From Faecalicatena faecalis (lineage in GTDB: Bacteria; Bacillota; Clostridia; Lachnospirales; Lachnospiraceae), in contig NZ_JABACJ020000017.1 in the NCBI RefSeq assembly GCF_012524165.2, forward strand, positions 1 through 64,000: 64,000 nt of DNA. Direction: 5' to 3'. How positions within the stretch are numbered: the stretch's first letter is position 1; each line of letters begins with the position of its first letter. Below, in pieces: positions 25,751 through 35,116 of the stretch. Both the position numbers and the translations under genes were made by a program. Below the pieces are notes generated by a model that saw only the letters and a list, made by a program, of their open reading frames with translations, searched no databases and was not told where the DNA came from.

Positions 25751-26161
25751 ATGGATAATGAAAAGAAACAGGTTACTTATAATTCAAGCATAACCGGAGA
25801 AACGCAGGTGACATTTGATATCCAGCAGTATATGAATAACAGGGCAATGTTTATCGGTCTTATGTGTAATGAAGATGGATATGAGGAGCCTTTTGGGGAT
25901 GTGACTGTGAATTTGTCGGTTGCAGCACCAAATTACTGCGGATATCTGAATGTGAATGACATGCCGGATATTGAAAAGTTTATTACAGACAATGACATTG
26001 GAGAGTTTACAGGATTCACGCAAAGGAGCGGTTTCTGTGAATATCCGCTTTATCTGTTCAATGTAGATAAGCTTAGAGAACTGTGTCCGGATGGAATGGA
26101 TAAGTATGAGGCAAATATCGGAATGACAAGAAAGCCAGAGATAAAGGATTTATCAAGATAG
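25751..26161 (+). CDS. DUF4313-like protein
   Basis: A 136-residue soluble protein resembling DUF4313, a family confined to Firmicutes conjugative elements: GDVTVNLSVAAPNYCGYLNV, DMPDIEKFITDNDIGEFTG and a final YPLYLFNVDKLREL. Function unknown. It begins after AGGAGGCAGAA, twelve bases behind the VirB6-like stop and twelve before PrgI, so it is firmly in the transfer operon. Confidence 0.65.
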   Translation: MDNEKKQVTYNSSITGETQVTFDIQQYMNNRAMFIGLMCNEDGYEEPFGDVTVNLSVAAPNYCGYLNVNDMPDIEKFITDNDIGEFTGFTQRSGFCEYPLYLFNVDKLRELCPDGMDKYEANIGMTRKPEIKDLSR

Positions 26162-26173
26162 GAGGCAGGGACA

Positions 26174-26686
26174 ATGGTAATCGAAGTAAACAAGGATATT
26201 GACCGCTATCAGGAATCGGTTGCAATGGGACTTACTGCAAGGCAGCTTATATTTTCCATTGCAAGCGTAGTGGTTGGTGGCGGTATCGTCCTTCTTCTTT
26301 ACAAGTATATCGGTCTTACGGGTTCTGCTTATGTGGCAATTCCCTGTGTGGCACCGATTGCACTTGGTGGTTTCTATTCCTTTAATGGGATGAATTTCTA
26401 CGAGTATATGGGAAAGAAACTGCATTTTATGTTTGGCAACAGGGCGCTTACCTATGTATCAACAGAAGGAGAGCCTGCAATAAAGCAGTTAGAAGCAGAA
26501 CAGAATGAACAGGTAAAGAAGAAAGGCAGAAAGGCTGAACCGGAGACTGTAACAGCTGATTCGGCTGTAAAGAAGCAGGAGGAGTTTGAAGCGATGAAGA
26601 AAAAGACGAGAAATATGCTGCTTGGACTTGTCGCAGTCATTGTGGCGGCAGTAGCAGGCATTGCAGCATATAAGGCAATGCATTAG
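26174..26686 (+). CDS. PrgI/VirB3-like membrane protein
   Basis: A 170-residue protein with two N-terminal transmembrane helices (IFSIASVVVGGGIVLLLY and YVAIPCVAPIALGGFYSF), the VirB3/PrgI signature, then a cytoplasmic Glu/Lys-rich part and one more C-terminal helix (MLLGLVAVIVAAVAGIAAY). The extra C-terminal helix is longer than classical PrgI. It partners the VirB4 ATPase encoded next. Confidence 0.8.
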   Translation: MVIEVNKDIDRYQESVAMGLTARQLIFSIASVVVGGGIVLLLYKYIGLTGSAYVAIPCVAPIALGGFYSFNGMNFYEYMGKKLHFMFGNRALTYVSTEGEPAIKQLEAEQNEQVKKKGRKAEPETVTADSAVKKQEEFEAMKKKTRNMLLGLVAVIVAAVAGIAAYKAMH

Positions 26687-26701
26687 AAACGAATAGTATC
26701 T

Positions 26702-26760
26702 GACCGCAAGGTCGGGAACACAGCCCGCAGGGTGAAGTTCCCGGCGGGCTTTCATTATAA
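26702..26760 (+). promoter_or_regulatory. Interleaved stem pairs (possible pseudoknot) before virB4
   Basis: GACC / GGTC (26702-26713) is followed by two crossing pairings: GGGAAC (26714) with GTTCCC (26737), and GCCCGC (26723) with GCGGGC (26744). Because the second opens inside the loop of the first, the RNA can form an H-type pseudoknot or switch between two hairpins. The outer stem ends in CTTTCATT, a poor T-run. The virB4 ribosome site begins just after. Confidence 0.55.
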
Positions 26761-26778
26761 GAAAGCGAGGTTAGAGAC

Positions 26779-29154
26779 ATGGGTTTATTTACAGACGGAT
26801 TTAAGTTATTAAAGAAGGCGAGTGAGCCTTTGTATAAGACACCTAAATCCATTCAGGAAACCATAGAGATTATGGCGGTGGCTGAAAACGGCATTTTTGA
26901 AGTAAGCAAAAATAAGTATTCCAAATGCTACCGCTTTCAGGACATCAATTACACAACAGCAACGGAGGATGAGCAGATCGGCATATTTGAGAGATACTGC
27001 AAGTTCTTAAATTCGCTGGACTGTAATTATAAGATTACGATCAACAATAAGAACAAAAACATGGATGAACTCCGTGACAAGGTTCTGATTGCTGAGAAAA
27101 ACGATGGCTTCAACAATTATAGAAGAATCTACAATGACATCATTGAGGAGAAGATTATTGAGGGCAGACAGGGGATTGAGCAGGAGAGATACCTGACAAT
27201 CACGATTGAGAGAAAGAACTTCGAGGAGGCAAAGGCACAGTTTGCAACCCTTGAGGCAACGATACACAAGGCTTTCATTGAGCTTGGTGCGGAGATTGTA
27301 CCACTTAATGGCAATGAGAGACTGAAAGTGCTCTATGACTATTATCATCTTGGAGATGAGGGCAGCTTTGATTTTGATATCAAAAAGGCAAAGAAGGTCG
27401 GGGCAGATTTTAGAAATGATCTGTGCAATGGGATGGTGAAATATTTCCCAGACCATTTTGAGGATGAGAGTAAATTCTGCAAGGCACTTTTTATCAAAAA
27501 GTATCCGAGCAGTTTGTCAGACAGATTCATCAATGAGATTACTTCCCTTCCGGTTCATTCCATCACGAGCATTGATGTGGTGCCTGTTCCCAAGGATCTG
27601 ACAACAAAGGTGCTTCAGAAGAAATACCTTGGTATTGAGTCGGATATCATTAAGCAGCAGAGAGTCCGTAATAAGAATAACGATTTTTCTACGGAAATCT
27701 CATATGCCAAAAGGACGGAGAAAAAGGAGATTGAGGAAATCATGGATGATGTCCGTGAGAATGACCAGTGCCTTTTCTTTGTGGGAGTAACCATTATTCT
27801 TATGGCAGAAAGCAAGAAGGAGCTTGAGAGTGTATGTGAGACAGTAGAGACTATCGGAAAGCGTAACAGCTGCACGATTGACACACACTACTTAAAGCAG
27901 AGGGAGGCACTCAACACAGCACTTCCGATTGGTGTAAGACAGGTGGAGACAATGCGTACACTTCTTACCCAGTCACTTGCGGTGCTTATGCCATTTAATG
28001 TGCAGGAATTAAATGACAGCACAGGAAACTATTATGGCATCAACCAGATCAGCAAGAATGTGAATATCGGTAACAGAAAGAAGCTCATCAATGGAAATGG
28101 CTTTGTATTTGGTGTGCCGGGTTCCGGTAAATCCTTCTTCTGCAAGATGGAAATGGGCAGCGTATTCTTGTCGGGAGATGATGAAATAATCGTTATAGAT
28201 CCAATGAACGAATACTTTGATATTGCTGAGACTTATGGTGGAACAGTGGTAAATATGTCCACCTACACGGATAACTATGTGAATCCGCTGGAGATGGATG
28301 TATGGAGCCTTGATCCGAATGATTCCAAGGGAATGGTAAGAGAAAAGGGCGAGTTCATGCTTGGTCTTTGTGAGCAGTGCATCGGTGACAGCTTAAATTC
28401 AAGACAGAAGTCAATCATCGACCGCTGTGTGAGAAAACTGTATATCGACATTGCAAGGAGCAAAGAGAAGTATATCCCGGTAATGAGTGATTTTTACGAT
28501 ATTCTCATGGCACAGCCGGAGGACGAGGCAAAAGACATTGCATTGTCTTTGGAACTTTTTGTAAATGGTTCGCTTAACATCTTCAACCACCAGACAAATG
28601 TGGATGTGGATAACAGATTTACAGTCTATGGCATCAGGGACTTAGGTACAGAGCTTAGTCCTATCACAATGCTTGTTATGATGGAGTCCATTCAGAACAG
28701 GATTGTTGAGAATGGTAAGCGAGGCAAGGCAACATGGCTCTATATTGATGAGTTCCATGTCCTGCTTAATTCGGAGTATTCTGCAAAATATCTGCAGCAG
28801 CTCTGGAAGAAGGTAAGAAAGCAGGGAGGTCTTTGTACCGGTATCACGCAGAATGTTGTCGATCTGTTGCAGAATTACACAGCAACCACAATGCTTGCAA
28901 ACTCTGAGTTTGTGGCACTCTTGAAGCAGGCAAATACAGACAGTTCAAAGATGGCGGAGGTTATCGGGGTATCAGAGGCACAGCTTCGGTTCGTAACTAA
29001 TACCGCCTCTGGAATGGGACTTATTAAGTGTGGTTCGGTAGTAATTCCCTTTGATAATCAGATCAGCAAGGATACGGATTTGTACAGGCTGTATAATACC
29101 AACATTCATGAGAAGATTGCGGAACAGAAGAAAAAAGAAGCAATGCTGCAGTGA
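26779..29154 (+). CDS. VirB4/TraE-type conjugation ATPase
   Basis: A 791-residue ATPase that powers the type IV secretion channel. The N-terminal half is the VirB4 membrane-associated domain; the motor holds Walker A GVPGSGKSF at about residues 445-453, the DEIIVIDPMNEY strand, Walker B-like LYIDEFHVLL near 655 and the GLCTGITQNVVDLLQ segment. Length and order match TraE/VirB4 of Gram-positive ICEs. It follows PrgI and is the last core channel gene before the inserted redox cargo block. Confidence 0.92.
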   Translation: MGLFTDGFKLLKKASEPLYKTPKSIQETIEIMAVAENGIFEVSKNKYSKCYRFQDINYTTATEDEQIGIFERYCKFLNSLDCNYKITINNKNKNMDELRDKVLIAEKNDGFNNYRRIYNDIIEEKIIEGRQGIEQERYLTITIERKNFEEAKAQFATLEATIHKAFIELGAEIVPLNGNERLKVLYDYYHLGDEGSFDFDIKKAKKVGADFRNDLCNGMVKYFPDHFEDESKFCKALFIKKYPSSLSDRFINEITSLPVHSITSIDVVPVPKDLTTKVLQKKYLGIESDIIKQQRVRNKNNDFSTEISYAKRTEKKEIEEIMDDVRENDQCLFFVGVTIILMAESKKELESVCETVETIGKRNSCTIDTHYLKQREALNTALPIGVRQVETMRTLLTQSLAVLMPFNVQELNDSTGNYYGINQISKNVNIGNRKKLINGNGFVFGVPGSGKSFFCKMEMGSVFLSGDDEIIVIDPMNEYFDIAETYGGTVVNMSTYTDNYVNPLEMDVWSLDPNDSKGMVREKGEFMLGLCEQCIGDSLNSRQKSIIDRCVRKLYIDIARSKEKYIPVMSDFYDILMAQPEDEAKDIALSLELFVNGSLNIFNHQTNVDVDNRFTVYGIRDLGTELSPITMLVMMESIQNRIVENGKRGKATWLYIDEFHVLLNSEYSAKYLQQLWKKVRKQGGLCTGITQNVVDLLQNYTATTMLANSEFVALLKQANTDSSKMAEVIGVSEAQLRFVTNTASGMGLIKCGSVVIPFDNQISKDTDLYRLYNTNIHEKIAEQKKKEAMLQ

Positions 29155-29187
29155 TAACAGATGAATTTTTATAGAATCTATAGTATA

Positions 29188-29219
29188 ATCAAGAGGTCGG
29201 ATGAATGTCCGACCTTGAT
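29188..29219. terminator. Hairpin after virB4
   Basis: An 8-bp stem AGGTCGGA / TCCGACCT, extended by ATCA / TGAT, lies 34 bases after the virB4 stop. It has no T-run. It marks the end of the conjugation segment before the cargo block. Confidence 0.5.
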
Positions 29220-29289
29220 GATAATAAATTAGATATTCCCTATTTTTAAGAAGAAAGCATATAAGATTCGATATGAAAAATAAATAAGG

Positions 29290-29453
29290 AAGCAGTTCTA
29301 AAATGTATCATTTGTACCGGAGAACATGTGGCTGGATTTTAAGATATGCTTATCGTACACTTTGACGAGAATATGTTGATTGGGGATGCAGCGGACCTGG
29401 ATGCATTTATGGAAATGTATGGTGTGGAAGCAATTTCCAAGGAATATTTGTAA
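29290..29453 (+). pseudogene. Degenerate coding remnant upstream of the redox cargo
   Basis: The 350 bases between virB4 and bcp contain no intact gene. One frame reads EAVLKCIICTGEHVAGF, an in-frame TAA at 29340, then DMLIVHFDENMLIGDAADLD and on to a stop at 29451. The two halves join smoothly, so it looks like a gene tail broken by one nonsense change and lacking its 5' end. I do not recognise the family. The rest of the gap (29220-29290 and 29454-29500) is AT-rich and shows nothing else. Confidence 0.35.
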
Positions 29454-29507
29454 TTATTAGGGAAAAGAAAATTTGAATTTTACGCATCGTTAAGAAAGGA
29501 GTAAAGT

Positions 29508-29963
29508 ATGTTAGAAGTAGGAACCAAGGCACCAGATTTTGAGCTGTTTGACCAAGATGGAAAATTGCATAAATTAAATGATTATATTGGAAAAAAGGTT
29601 ATTTTATATTTTTATCCAAAGGATAATACACCGGGATGTACAAAGCAAGCATGTGGATTTTCTGAAAGATATCCTCAGTTTACAGAGAAAGGAGCAGTTG
29701 TCCTTGGGGTCAGTAAGGATTCAGTGGCTTCTCATAAAAAATTTGTAGAAAAATACGGATTGGTATTTACGCTTCTTGCAGACCCGGAGTGCACCGTAAT
29801 TGAAACATACGATGTATGGCAGGAAAAGAAAAATTACGGTAAGGTTTCTATGGGGGTTGTAAGAACAACATATCTAATAGATGAGCAAGGAATTATTATT
29901 AAAGCAAATGATAGGGTGAAAGCAGCAGAGGACCCGGAAAAAATGCTGCAGGAATTAGAATAA
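29508..29963 (+). CDS. bcp: Thioredoxin-dependent thiol peroxidase (Bcp/PrxQ)
   Basis: A 151-residue peroxiredoxin of the Bcp/PrxQ class that reduces hydrogen peroxide and alkyl peroxides with thioredoxin. The active site FYPKDNTPGCTKQACGF has the peroxidatic Cys at about 45 and a resolving Cys five residues later, the PrxQ spacing; the Thr and later Arg of the site are also present. Full length. First gene of the cargo block; it overlaps yaaA by one base (TAATG). Ribosome site AAAGGAG. Confidence 0.9.
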   Translation: MLEVGTKAPDFELFDQDGKLHKLNDYIGKKVILYFYPKDNTPGCTKQACGFSERYPQFTEKGAVVLGVSKDSVASHKKFVEKYGLVFTLLADPECTVIETYDVWQEKKNYGKVSMGVVRTTYLIDEQGIIIKANDRVKAAEDPEKMLQELE

Positions 29964-30709
29964 TGAAAATAATATTATCTCCAGCAAAAAAGATGAATAT
30001 AAACCTTGATACTTTAGAACCTATGGGATTGCCCATGTTTATTGATAGGTCTACGGAAATATTAGCATGGTTAAAAGGCAAGTCTAAAGATGAGTTAAAG
30101 GAATTGTGGAAATGCAATGATAAAATCGTGGAGCAAAATGTGAGACGTTTAGAGAATATGGACTTGTACCATAGGCTTACACCGGCGATATTATCATATG
30201 AAGGAATTGCGTACCAGTACATGGCTCCTACAGTATTTGAGGATGGGCATTTTGAATATATACAGGAACATCTAAGGATATTATCAGCGTTCTATGGTGT
30301 TTTGAAGCCAATGGATGGAGTAACACCTTACCGCTTAGAGATGAAGGCAAAAGCTACAATCGGAAATGAAAAAAACTTATATGAATATTGGGGAGATATG
30401 CTTTACAAAGGTGTTAGAGATGAGAAGGGCATTATAATTAATCTGGCATCAAAAGAATATTCTAAATGTATCGAGAGATATCTATCCGAAGAAGATACCT
30501 ATATATCTATAACATTTTGCGAATTATCTGCCGGGAAACTGGTAACAAAAGGTACTTATGCAAAAATGGCACGAGGTGAAATGGTTAGATTCATGGCAGA
30601 AAACTGCATTGAAAATCCCGAAGAAATAAAGAAATTCAATAGACTTGGATACGTTTTTAGAGAAGACTTATCTTCTAAAATAGAATATGTTTTTGAAAGA
30701 AGACTGTGA
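29963..30709 (+). CDS. yaaA: YaaA (DUF328) peroxide-stress protein
   Basis: A 248-residue YaaA/DUF328 protein. Family motifs include the N-terminal IILSPAKKMN, FYGVLKPMDGVTPYRLEM and NLASKEYSK. In E. coli YaaA limits free iron and DNA damage during peroxide stress and binds DNA. Translationally coupled to bcp, so both answer the same stress. Full length and intact. Confidence 0.9.
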   Translation: MKIILSPAKKMNINLDTLEPMGLPMFIDRSTEILAWLKGKSKDELKELWKCNDKIVEQNVRRLENMDLYHRLTPAILSYEGIAYQYMAPTVFEDGHFEYIQEHLRILSAFYGVLKPMDGVTPYRLEMKAKATIGNEKNLYEYWGDMLYKGVRDEKGIIINLASKEYSKCIERYLSEEDTYISITFCELSAGKLVTKGTYAKMARGEMVRFMAENCIENPEEIKKFNRLGYVFREDLSSKIEYVFERRL

Positions 30710-30791
30710 GTTTGCTATCATAGTTTTTCTTTACTTTAATAAAGATATATGGTACAATATTTTATGGCATATGCTAAAAAGAGGTGTTAAG

Positions 30792-31553
30792 ATGCCAAGA
30801 TGCAGAAAGAGAATAGTATGTAAAGAGCCTGATGTTAAAGTGTTTATACCTCAGCAAAATGATAACAGCGAAATGTTGATTATGACTGTTGATGAATACG
30901 AAAGCATAAGACTGATTGACTTGGAAGGATTCAGTCAGGAAGAATGTGCTAATAAGTTAGGTGTTGCACGGACAACTGCTCAATTAATTTATAATAATGC
31001 GAGAGAAAAAATTGCAAAGGCGTTAGTGATGGGAAAGGGGCTTCAAATCGAAGGTGGAAATTATGTGCTTTGTGATGGAAGCCCGCATTGTAAAAAATGT
31101 CATTTGACGAAATCTTACTTGAATCAAAGACAATTACAAGAAAAGGAGAATGGAATTATGCGAATAGCGGTAACATATGACAACGAAGAGGTATTTCAGC
31201 ATTTTGGAAGAACCGAGAATTTTAAAGTATATGAAATAGAGAATAATCAAGTCATTTCTTCGGAAGTGATTAGCTCAAATGGACAAGGACATGGTGCTCT
31301 GGCAGGAGTGCTTGCAACAAATCAGATAGATGTACTTATTTGTGGCGGTATCGGAGGCGGTGCACAGATGGCGCTTGCAGAAGCCGGAATAGAACTGTGT
31401 GCAGGTGCAACGGGAAATGTGGATAAAGCAGTTTCAAGTTATCTTGCCGGTACACTTGTAAATACCGGTTCAAATTGTAATCACCATCACCATGAGGATA
31501 GACATACTTGTGGAGACCATGGATGTGGAAACCATGGTTGTGGAAAGCATTAA
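30792..31553 (+). CDS. DUF134 (HTH) - NifX/NifB-type cofactor-binding fusion with metal-binding tail
   Basis: A 253-residue two-domain protein. Residues 1-105 are the DUF134/UPF0251 DNA-binding domain (MPRCRKRIVCKEPDVKVFIP, HTH SQEECANKLGVARTTAQLIY, then a CxxxxHCKKCH metal motif). Residues 120-230 are a dinitrogenase iron-molybdenum-cofactor (NifX/NifB-like) domain (MRIAVTYDNEEVFQHFGRTE, ICGGIGGGAQMAL). The last 25 residues are His/Cys-rich (NHHHHEDRHTCGDHGCG). It may sense or hold an iron-sulfur or other metal cofactor and regulate the cargo. A likely promoter with TACAAT at about 30751 lies upstream. The start at 30792 (AGAGGTGTTAAG) matches family N-termini. Confidence 0.8.
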   Translation: MPRCRKRIVCKEPDVKVFIPQQNDNSEMLIMTVDEYESIRLIDLEGFSQEECANKLGVARTTAQLIYNNAREKIAKALVMGKGLQIEGGNYVLCDGSPHCKKCHLTKSYLNQRQLQEKENGIMRIAVTYDNEEVFQHFGRTENFKVYEIENNQVISSEVISSNGQGHGALAGVLATNQIDVLICGGIGGGAQMALAEAGIELCAGATGNVDKAVSSYLAGTLVNTGSNCNHHHHEDRHTCGDHGCGNHGCGKH

Positions 31554-31580
31554 TTTATAAAACGAATTGAGGTGTAAGAA

Positions 31581-33272
31581 ATGAAAGTGGTAATTGTAGG
31601 TGGTGTGGCTGGTGGAGCTTCGGCCGCAGCAAGAATTCGCCGTCTGGACGAAAGTGCAGAAATAATTGTTTTTGAAAAGACAGGATATATTTCTTACGCC
31701 AATTGTGGTCTGCCATATTATATCGGTGATGTAATCACAGATTCCAGTGACTTGTCACTTCAGACGCCGGAAAGTTTTTGGACAAGATTTCGGATTTTAG
31801 TAAAAGTAAATCATGAAGTAACTAACATTGATGTGACCCAAAAGACAGTAACAGTAAAAAATCTGCTTACAGGTACAGAATGTGAGGAACCTTATGATAA
31901 GCTCTTATTATCTCCGGGTGCAAAACCTGTAAGACCAAATCTGTCCGGAATTGACAGTGAAAAGATTTTTTCGCTAAGAACGATAGAAGATACGTTTCGG
32001 ATTCATGATTATTTGGAAAAAACAAAAGCGCAAAGTGCTGTGATTGTGGGCGGAGGCTATATAGGTATTGAGGTTGCGGAAAATCTTAAGGAAAAAGGTC
32101 TTAATGTGACGATTGTTCAGAGGCCGAATCAGTTGATGAATACGCTGGATTATGATATGGCTTCGTTTGTTCATAGTAAGCTTCGTGCAAAGGGGATTTC
32201 ATTAAGACTGAATAGTAATGTTACCTCTTTTCGACAGGATGGGGAATGCATTGTGACCCTGCTGGAAGATAATAGTGAAATAGCAGCGGATATGGTTTTG
32301 CTTGCCATAGGGGTGGCACCCGAAAATAGTCTTGCAAAACAAGCAGGACTAAAGCTTGGTGTAAAAGGAAGTATTGTCGTAAATGATCGTATGGAAACCT
32401 CTGTACAGGATATTTATGCTGTGGGTGATGCTATTCAGGTGAAACATTTTGTGACAGAAGAAGATACCGTAATTGCACTTGCAGGACCGGCGAATAAGCA
32501 GGGACGTATTGCAGCAGATAATATCTGTGGAGGGGATAGCCATTATCAGGGTTCTATGGGTTCCTCCATAATAAAGATATTTGATATGACTGTTGCAGGA
32601 ACTGGTTTGACTGAGAAAGTAGCTAAATCTATGGGAATTGATTGTGAAAGTGTTGTCCTTTCTCCAGCTTCTCATGCAGGTTATTATCCCGGTGCAAAAG
32701 TTATGACCATGAAGGTTGTTTTTGAAAAGGATACATGGAAACTTCTTGGAGCGCAGATTGTGGGAACAGAAGGTGTGGATAAGAGACTGGATGTGCTTGC
32801 CACAGCAATGCATGCCGGTATGAAAGCGAATATGCTTAAGGATTTAGATTTGGCATATGCACCACCATTTTCATCGGCGAAGGACCCTGTTAATATGGCA
32901 GGATTTATGATTGAAAACATCAGGAATGGCTTTGTGAAACAGTATCACTGGGATGAGATTGCAGGCCTTCCGAGAGACGGAAGCGTTACATTATTGGATA
33001 CCAGAACGGCATATGAGTATAAAAGTGGACACATTGATGGATACATCAATATTCCGGTGGATGACTTGAGAGAACGAATGAATGAAATTGATGACAGTAA
33101 GCCGGTGTATGTAATATGCCAGAGTGGTCTCCGAAGTTATATCGCTTGCCGAATATTAACTCAGAATGGTTTTGATTGTTACAATTTTTCAGGTGGATAT
33201 CGTTTTTACGCAAGTGTCATCCATGAAAAACAAATGAGTGAATGTACATACCCTTGTGGTATGGAAAAATAA
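31581..33272 (+). CDS. CoA-disulfide reductase with C-terminal rhodanese domain
   Basis: A 563-residue FAD/NAD(P)H pyridine nucleotide-disulfide oxidoreductase. FAD motif [17 protein letters not shown], single active-site Cys at about 44 in [12 protein letters not shown] (the CoADR signature), NADH motif [14 protein letters not shown], and a rhodanese domain from about residue 460 with active Cys in [12 protein letters not shown]. CoADR-rhodanese proteins reduce CoA disulfides, CoA persulfides or polysulfides. It probably supports low-molecular-thiol balance and sulfur handling during oxygen stress. Confidence 0.88.
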   Translation: MKVVIVGGVAGGASAAARIRRLDESAEIIVFEKTGYISYANCGLPYYIGDVITDSSDLSLQTPESFWTRFRILVKVNHEVTNIDVTQKTVTVKNLLTGTECEEPYDKLLLSPGAKPVRPNLSGIDSEKIFSLRTIEDTFRIHDYLEKTKAQSAVIVGGGYIGIEVAENLKEKGLNVTIVQRPNQLMNTLDYDMASFVHSKLRAKGISLRLNSNVTSFRQDGECIVTLLEDNSEIAADMVLLAIGVAPENSLAKQAGLKLGVKGSIVVNDRMETSVQDIYAVGDAIQVKHFVTEEDTVIALAGPANKQGRIAADNICGGDSHYQGSMGSSIIKIFDMTVAGTGLTEKVAKSMGIDCESVVLSPASHAGYYPGAKVMTMKVVFEKDTWKLLGAQIVGTEGVDKRLDVLATAMHAGMKANMLKDLDLAYAPPFSSAKDPVNMAGFMIENIRNGFVKQYHWDEIAGLPRDGSVTLLDTRTAYEYKSGHIDGYINIPVDDLRERMNEIDDSKPVYVICQSGLRSYIACRILTQNGFDCYNFSGGYRFYASVIHEKQMSECTYPCGMEK

Positions 33273-33286
33273 AAAGGAGGTATTTT

Positions 33287-33919
33287 ATGAGGTACATATG
33301 TCAAATTTGTGGATATGTCTATGATGATGAAAAAGAAAAAGTCCCATTTGAACAGTTGCCGGCGGACTGGAAGTGTCCGCTTTGTGGTGCGGTTAAATCT
33401 GATTTTAAGCCGGAAGTACCCAAAACAGAAGTAAAGCCAGTCAGTGTGAATACAGAGGCTGCAGACCTAAAAAAACTTTCAGCGGGACAATTAGCTGCGG
33501 TATGCTCTAATCTTGCAAGAGGTTGTGAAAAGCAGTACAAATCGGAGGAAGCAGGTCTGTTCAATGAACTGGCAGCATATTTTACCAGTATTACACAGGC
33601 AGTAAATGATGCAACTGTTGAAAATGTGGCGAAACTGTTACAGGAGGATATAGATAAATATCCTACCGTTAGAGCTGTTGCGGACCAAAATAAAGATAGG
33701 GGTGCAGCAAGAATCTGTGTATGGGGTGAAAAGGTTACAAGAATGCTTTCATCACTGGTAAACAGATATCTGAATGAAGGAGAGGCAATGCTTGCTGATA
33801 CAGACATTTGGGTTTGTACAGTGTGTGGGTTTGTATATATTGGAGAGACACCACCTGAGCTTTGCCCGGTATGTAAAGTTCCTCCTTATAAATTTGAAAA
33901 GATAGAAGGGAGGGCATAA
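33287..33919 (+). CDS. Protein with N- and C-terminal rubredoxin-like domains
   Basis: A 210-residue protein. Residues 1-48 are a rubredoxin ([13 protein letters not shown], then [13 protein letters not shown]), residues 65-165 a helical bundle, and residues 170-210 a second rubredoxin-like knuckle ([20 protein letters not shown]). The middle bundle lacks the ExxH pairs seen in the rubrerythrin encoded next, so it is unlikely to hold a di-iron site. It may shuttle electrons to rubrerythrin or superoxide reductase. Start at 33287 with AAAAAGGAGG; upstream extension overlaps the previous gene. Confidence 0.75.
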   Translation: MRYICQICGYVYDDEKEKVPFEQLPADWKCPLCGAVKSDFKPEVPKTEVKPVSVNTEAADLKKLSAGQLAAVCSNLARGCEKQYKSEEAGLFNELAAYFTSITQAVNDATVENVAKLLQEDIDKYPTVRAVADQNKDRGAARICVWGEKVTRMLSSLVNRYLNEGEAMLADTDIWVCTVCGFVYIGETPPELCPVCKVPPYKFEKIEGRA

Positions 33920-33921
33920 AC

Positions 33922-35100
33922 ATGGAATTAAAGGCAGTTAGAAACCTTAGACTTTGTACAAAGGATTGCCTGTGTCTGTATGTATGTCCTTATGGAGCGA
34001 CAGATACGGAAGATAGTATTATTGATATCAATAAATGTGTGGGATGCGGAATGTGTGCACAGGCTTGTCCTAGTGGAGCTATCAGCATGGTACCCGTTGA
34101 GTTTCCGCCACAACAATCTAAAACGGATGAAGTAAAGGTTACATTAAACGAACTGGCACAGAATAAGTCTGATGGTGAGACTATGGCCAGACAAATAGCA
34201 GATACAACGGATGGGGAAGGACTTAGCCGTTTAATGAATGCGGTAGCCAAATCAGAAAGACTGATTGCGGAAGATATTGTTAGAGAAGCAGGTTTTATGC
34301 TTCCACAGAGCAATAATGTACATGAGTTATTAGAGGAGTTGATTGCAAATCCTCCTACGTCAGACTTTCCAATGGATACAGCAAAGAAGTTATTAGAAAT
34401 TGTTCCAAATAATGAAAAAAAAGAAAAATCGAAGGGAGAAACAATTATGACAACATGGAAATGTACAGTATGCGGATACGTTCACGAAGGAGAACAGCCA
34501 CCGGAGCAGTGCCCAATATGTAAGCAGCCTGCTGAGAAATTTGAGAAAGTAGCAGAGGTTAAGAAGAACCCATACGCAGGAACCAAAACAGAAAAGAACT
34601 TATGGGAAGCATTTGCCGGTGAGTCACAGGCAAGAAATAAGTACACTTACTTTGCATCTGTAGCAAAGAAAGCCGGATATGAACAGATTGCGGCTTTGTT
34701 CTTACAGACAGCAGAGAATGAGAAAGAACACGCAAAGCTTTGGTTTAAAGCCTTGGGCGAACTTGGTGATACAGCAGAAAACCTTCTTCATGCAGCAGAA
34801 GGCGAAAATGCAGAATGGACCGATATGTATGAGAGAATGGCAAAGGATGCAGAGGAAGAAGGCTTTACAGAACTTGCAGCACAGTTTAGAGGTGTAGCTG
34901 CCATCGAGAAGTTGCATGAGGAAAGATATCGTGCATTGCTTAAAAATGTTGAAACTATGGAAGTATTTAAAAAGAGTGGCGTAACTATGTGGGAATGTCG
35001 TAACTGCGGTCATGTAGTAGTCGGTCTTGAAGCACCGGAAGTTTGTCCTGTATGTAATCATCCACAGGCATATTTTGAAGTACATAAAGAGAATTATTAA
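33922..35100 (+). CDS. Ferredoxin - rubredoxin - rubrerythrin fusion
   Basis: A 392-residue fusion. Residues 1-60: two [4Fe-4S] motifs ([15 protein letters not shown] and [12 protein letters not shown]). Residues 60-170: helical linker. Residues 176-205: rubredoxin-like knuckle ([20 protein letters not shown]). Residues 215-345: rubrerythrin four-helix bundle with di-iron ligands ([29 protein letters not shown]). Residues 352-392: C-terminal rubredoxin ([19 protein letters not shown]). It would reduce hydrogen peroxide using electrons fed through its own clusters. An internal ATG at 34447 has a strong ribosome site (AAGGGAG), so a separate 217-residue rubrerythrin may also be made. Confidence 0.85.
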   Translation: MELKAVRNLRLCTKDCLCLYVCPYGATDTEDSIIDINKCVGCGMCAQACPSGAISMVPVEFPPQQSKTDEVKVTLNELAQNKSDGETMARQIADTTDGEGLSRLMNAVAKSERLIAEDIVREAGFMLPQSNNVHELLEELIANPPTSDFPMDTAKKLLEIVPNNEKKEKSKGETIMTTWKCTVCGYVHEGEQPPEQCPICKQPAEKFEKVAEVKKNPYAGTKTEKNLWEAFAGESQARNKYTYFASVAKKAGYEQIAALFLQTAENEKEHAKLWFKALGELGDTAENLLHAAEGENAEWTDMYERMAKDAEEEGFTELAAQFRGVAAIEKLHEERYRALLKNVETMEVFKKSGVTMWECRNCGHVVVGLEAPEVCPVCNHPQAYFEVHKENY

Positions 35101-35116
35101 TAGGGAGTTTTTTTAT

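Noticed and set aside
29346..29453. A 35-codon ORF as an independent gene.
   Set aside because: No ribosome site, and the same frame continues upstream across one stop, so a decayed gene is more likely.
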